Source of the DNA: Maribacter flavus
GTDB taxonomy: Bacteria; Bacteroidota; Bacteroidia; Flavobacteriales; Flavobacteriaceae
Direction of reading: 5' to 3'
NCBI RefSeq assembly: GCF_008386635.1
Contig: NZ_VUOE01000002.1
Span: 943,848 to 1,007,847, forward strand
Length of the DNA stretch: 64,000 nt
Notes under the pieces: generated by a model
What the model was told of the DNA's origin: nothing
The model's input: the letters and a program-made list of their open reading frames with translations, nothing else
The model's database searches: none
Shown here: positions 63,484-64,000 of the stretch, one piece after another
Position numbering within the stretch: the stretch's first letter is position 1
Layout of the letters: every line of letters starts with the position of its first letter
Translations under genes and position numbers: made by a program

Positions 63484-64000
63484 ATGAAACTTTCGAACCT
63501 TACTTTTCTATTTTTCTTATTCTATTCAATTTATGCAAATGCACAGGGTAATTCCATCAACGAAGAGAGATTCATATCTATTGGAGGCATTGAACAATGG
63601 ATCACAATAAAAGGAAATGATAAATCAAAGCCTGTTGTTCTCTTCCTTCATGGGGGACCGGGCAGTACTATGAGCCATTTTGAAAACAATATTTATGGCA
63701 GCTGGGAAAATGATTTTGTTTTGGTGCATTGGGATCAAAGAGGTGCCGGAAAAACTTATGGCCGTAATTTTCCTTCAGTTGTAGATGAAGAGTTTTATAT
63801 TGAAAATCCTTTGAAAGTAGAACAAATGGCCAATGATGGGATAGAACTCACCAAGTATATTATTGAATATCTTGACAAGCAAAAAGTAATACTTGTTGGC
63901 ACTTCTTGGGGGTCGGTGCTGGGTATGAAAATGGCTTTAAAGTATCCGGACTTTTATCATGTTTATATAGGGCATTCTCAAGTTGTGGATTTTTCGAAAA
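63484..64000 (+). CDS. Exported alpha/beta hydrolase, 3' end outside window (cassette 13)
   Basis: 172 residues visible. Signal peptide (MKLSNLTFLFFLFYSIYANAQ). Then VVLFLHGGPGSTMSHFE (oxyanion HGGPG), FVLVHWDQRGAGKTYGRNFPS (typical of proline iminopeptidases), and VILVGTSWGSVLGMKMALKYPD with nucleophile Ser in GTSWGS. An aminopeptidase-like periplasmic enzyme is likely. The catalytic Asp and His and the cassette end lie outside. Confidence 0.85.
   Translation, partial: MKLSNLTFLFFLFYSIYANAQGNSINEERFISIGGIEQWITIKGNDKSKPVVLFLHGGPGSTMSHFENNIYGSWENDFVLVHWDQRGAGKTYGRNFPSVVDEEFYIENPLKVEQMANDGIELTKYIIEYLDKQKVILVGTSWGSVLGMKMALKYPDFYHVYIGHSQVVDFSK

Larger units (their letters stand above)
52681..64000 (+). 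mobile_element. Integron-like system: recombinase plus at least 13 gene cassettes
   Basis: Cassette limits (first T to last G): 53854-54304, 54305-54755, 54756-55206, 55207-55821, 55822-56272, 56273-57134, 57135-58220, 58221-59417, 59418-60785, 60786-61619, 61620-62386, 62387-63171, 63172 to beyond the window. Each complete one starts TT plus specific bases and ends with their complement plus AAC, then a palindromic arm pair, then G. Examples: TTGGCAGT/ACTGCCAA, TTACCTGCA/TGCAGGTAA, TTGTGGTG/CACCACAA, TTAGTGGC/GCCACTAA, TTGGCAAA/TTTGCCAA, TTGTGCTT/AAGCACAA. Arms follow AACA...TATAATT.ATTGC on the left and ATCATA.CC.AACCGTT on the right. All clear cargo genes are on the + strand. Confidence 0.9.

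Overview
The window looks like chromosome of a marine-type Flavobacteriaceae (Bacteroidota) species. The evidence is a type IX secretion (T9SS type B) C-terminal domain, many lipoproteins with short Bacteroidota-style signal peptides, a 7TM-DISM/LytTR two-component pair, weak Shine-Dalgarno signals and low to moderate GC. I cannot name the genus.

Layout. (1) 1-10.5 kb: a partial gene, a large T9SS cell-surface protein, an AC-rich non-coding tract, a folded intergenic region (5.7-5.9 kb), a small lipoprotein, a TPR histidine kinase with its response regulator, and small secreted or PH-domain proteins. (2) 9.7-18.3 kb: an EEP-family nuclease whose 5' end is duplicated at 14.2 kb. Between the copies lie a TIR-domain protein, YidD and secreted unknowns; after them a TerB / membrane / vWA-like operon and an SH3 protein. 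(3) 18.5-34.0 kb: a defence and conflict island with type I HsdR-M-S (hsdM carries an in-frame ochre codon), McrBC, and a reverse-strand three-gene operon ending in a WHH-type nuclease toxin. (4) 34.4-41.3 kb: a segment bounded by two 44-nt copies of the 3' half of a tRNA-Met gene, holding a LytTR two-component system and secreted proteins. (5) 41.7-51.7 kb: ordinary metabolic and regulatory genes (serine hydrolase, two AraC regulators, NmrA-like, AhpD-like, DUF1348, a vanadium-haloperoxidase/PAP2 lipoprotein with an outer-membrane barrel).

(6) 52.2 kb to the end holds the main finding: an integron-like gene-cassette array. A 375-aa tyrosine recombinase with all catalytic residues (R, K, HxxR, H, Y) but without the long insertion of classical IntI lies on the + strand. 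It is followed 45 bp later by at least 13 head-to-tail cassettes (12 complete). Each complete cassette begins TT + 6-7 specific bases and ends with the complement + AAC followed by a folded attC-like site closing with ...G. The match is between the start and end of the same cassette, as expected for circular cassettes cut at G/TT. Cargo: four copies of a 451-bp unit without an evident sense gene, an SMR (Gdx-like) exporter, an MBL-fold hydrolase, a membrane protein, a CoiA-like protein, a serine hydrolase lipoprotein, a DUF6090-like membrane protein, a SAM methyltransferase, a HigBA toxin-antitoxin pair, and an alpha/beta hydrolase cut by the window edge. All clear cassette genes run on the + strand, the same direction as the recombinase; classical integrons are divergent. 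No CRISPR array, rRNA, complete tRNA or recognisable insertion sequence was seen.
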